Shown in pieces: positions 22,049 to 22,803 of a stretch of DNA of 22,803 nucleotides (positions within the stretch are counted from its first letter, which is position 1; each line of letters opens with the position of its first letter). Made by a program: the position numbers and the translations under genes. Location: the NCBI GenBank assembly GCA_001751015.1, contig MAXM01000166.1, positions 7,914-30,716 on the forward strand, in the 5' to 3' direction. This DNA comes from Desulfobacterales bacterium C00003106. Lineage in GTDB: Bacteria; Desulfobacterota; Desulfobacteria; Desulfobacterales; C00003106. The notes below the pieces were generated by a model. It did not search any database. It saw only the letters and a program-made list of their open reading frames with translations, and had not been told where the DNA came from.

Positions 22049-22803
22049 TTACAACACCTTCCGGACCATTTCCGCGAGATCATGCATCACAACCGGCTTC
22101 ATGATATGTTCCCGTATGCCCATGGCGCCGGCGTTCCTTTTTGAAAACGCCTCACTGAACCCGGTGCAAAGGATAATCGGGATATCCGGCCGGACGCGGA
22201 GCAGTTCTTTGGATAGTTCTGCGCCTGTCATGTTCGGCATTGTGTAATCAGTTATGACAAGATCAAACCCCTGGGGTCGTGCACGGAACGACTCCAGGGC
22301 ATCGACGCTGCTGGTTCGAGCCGTTACGTGGTAGCCAAGGCGTTCAAGCATCTGTTTTCCCATTTCAGCTATGGGTTGCTCATCGTCAACAAAAAGAATC
22401 CGCTCGTTGCCCCTGGGAAGTGGTCCGGACGGTAGCGCCTCGGATGCGGCCTCGGTCCTCGACATGGGAAGAAATACCTCGAAAACCGTTCCTTTGCCGG
22501 GCTTACTGTCAACCGTTATGGCTCCTTCATGGCTTTTCACAATACCGTGTACGACAGATAGCCCCATGCCCGTTCCCTCTCCCTGTTTTTTCGTAGTAAA
22601 AAAAGGGTCAAAAATCCGTTCCATGACAGCGCGGCCCATGCCCTGGCCCGTATCGCGCACTGTCAGCTTCACGTAAGGGTGCGGCTTTAAATCCGGATGA
22701 TTGGCTGCGGCGTCAGTCTCGATATTCGCCTCTTCCACACAGACTTCGATCACGCCCCCTTTTTCTCCTATAGCCTGAGCTGCATTGGTGCAAAGATTCA
22801 TCA
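22049..22803 (-). CDS. Hybrid sensor histidine kinase, 3' part
   Basis: The gene runs off the right edge; only its C-terminal 251 residues or so are present. Seen first is the HATPase domain: N-box NLCTNAAQAIGE, G1 DTGQGMG, F-box FDPFFTTK and G2 GTGMGLSVVHGI. A C-terminal receiver follows with the acid pair in ILFVDDEQ, the acceptor Asp in VITDYTMPNMTG, ILCTGFS and the Lys in IMKPV. This is the usual make-up of PAS-type hybrid kinases, but sensor and dimerisation parts lie outside the window. The first ATG in the window (22801) is an internal Met in the N-box, not the start. Confidence 0.9.
   Translation of the reverse strand, partial: MNLCTNAAQAIGEKGGVIEVCVEEANIETDAAANHPDLKPHPYVKLTVRDTGQGMGRAVMERIFDPFFTTKKQGEGTGMGLSVVHGIVKSHEGAITVDSKPGKGTVFEVFLPMSRTEAASEALPSGPLPRGNERILFVDDEQPIAEMGKQMLERLGYHVTARTSSVDALESFRARPQGFDLVITDYTMPNMTGAELSKELLRVRPDIPIILCTGFSEAFSKRNAGAMGIREHIMKPVVMHDLAEMVRKVL

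Overview
The window looks like a chromosomal segment of an anaerobic Desulfobacterota (deltaproteobacterial) bacterium. This rests on gene content and order, not on a database match. The signs are an arg cluster running into a lysA-dapF-dapA-dapL cluster that uses LL-diaminopimelate aminotransferase, a UbiA/UbiX/UbiD-type set of the kind used for menaquinone, anaerobe-type QueH and RlmN, and GTG/TTG starts with short overlaps.

Layout: (1) 1-11343, plus strand: argF, argG, argH, an LptM-like lipoprotein, lysA, dapF, dapA, dapL, folK, a small TRASH/YHS-like membrane protein, a TalC-type transaldolase, a DUF4124-lytic transglycosylase and pgsA. They end with tRNA-Gly(GCC) and a good intrinsic terminator. 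Two kinds of palindromic repeat interrupt the run. One is a short family at 20-121 and 7549-7587. The other is a 165-bp MITE-like long hairpin at 4211-4375, directly in front of lysA. (2) 11559-13831: a divergent pair formed by an HTH(XRE)-receiver fusion (minus) and an RpoD-like sigma factor (plus). A 251-bp AT-rich gap between them holds copies of one operator, TTGCCA-N3-TGGCAA, and a near-consensus promoter that predicts an almost leaderless transcript for the regulator. (3) 13841-19803, minus strand: rlmN, ubiA-like, ubiX, ubiD, then a diverged ClpX-like AAA+ ATPase, with start/stop overlaps at the first two junctions. (4) 19804-20205: about 400 bp with no convincing gene and inverted-repeat structure. 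(5) 20206-22035, plus strand: maf, yggS, queH, overlapping. (6) 22049 to the right edge, minus strand: 3' part of a hybrid histidine kinase.

How the genes work together: argF/G/H convert ornithine to arginine. dapA, dapL, dapF and lysA make meso-diaminopimelate and lysine, but dapB is not between dapA and dapL, where I would look for it. The lytic transglycosylase and PgsA serve the envelope. UbiA, UbiX and UbiD would prenylate and decarboxylate a quinone precursor, probably in the futalosine menaquinone route.

The most interesting part is 11559-15457: a receiver-controlled XRE regulator, an alternative sigma factor whose -35 overlaps the same operator, and next to them a ClpX-like unfoldase with no zinc-binding domain and no recognisable IGF loop. 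I infer a self-contained regulatory switch from the operator pattern. The link to the AAA+ protein is only by neighbourhood.
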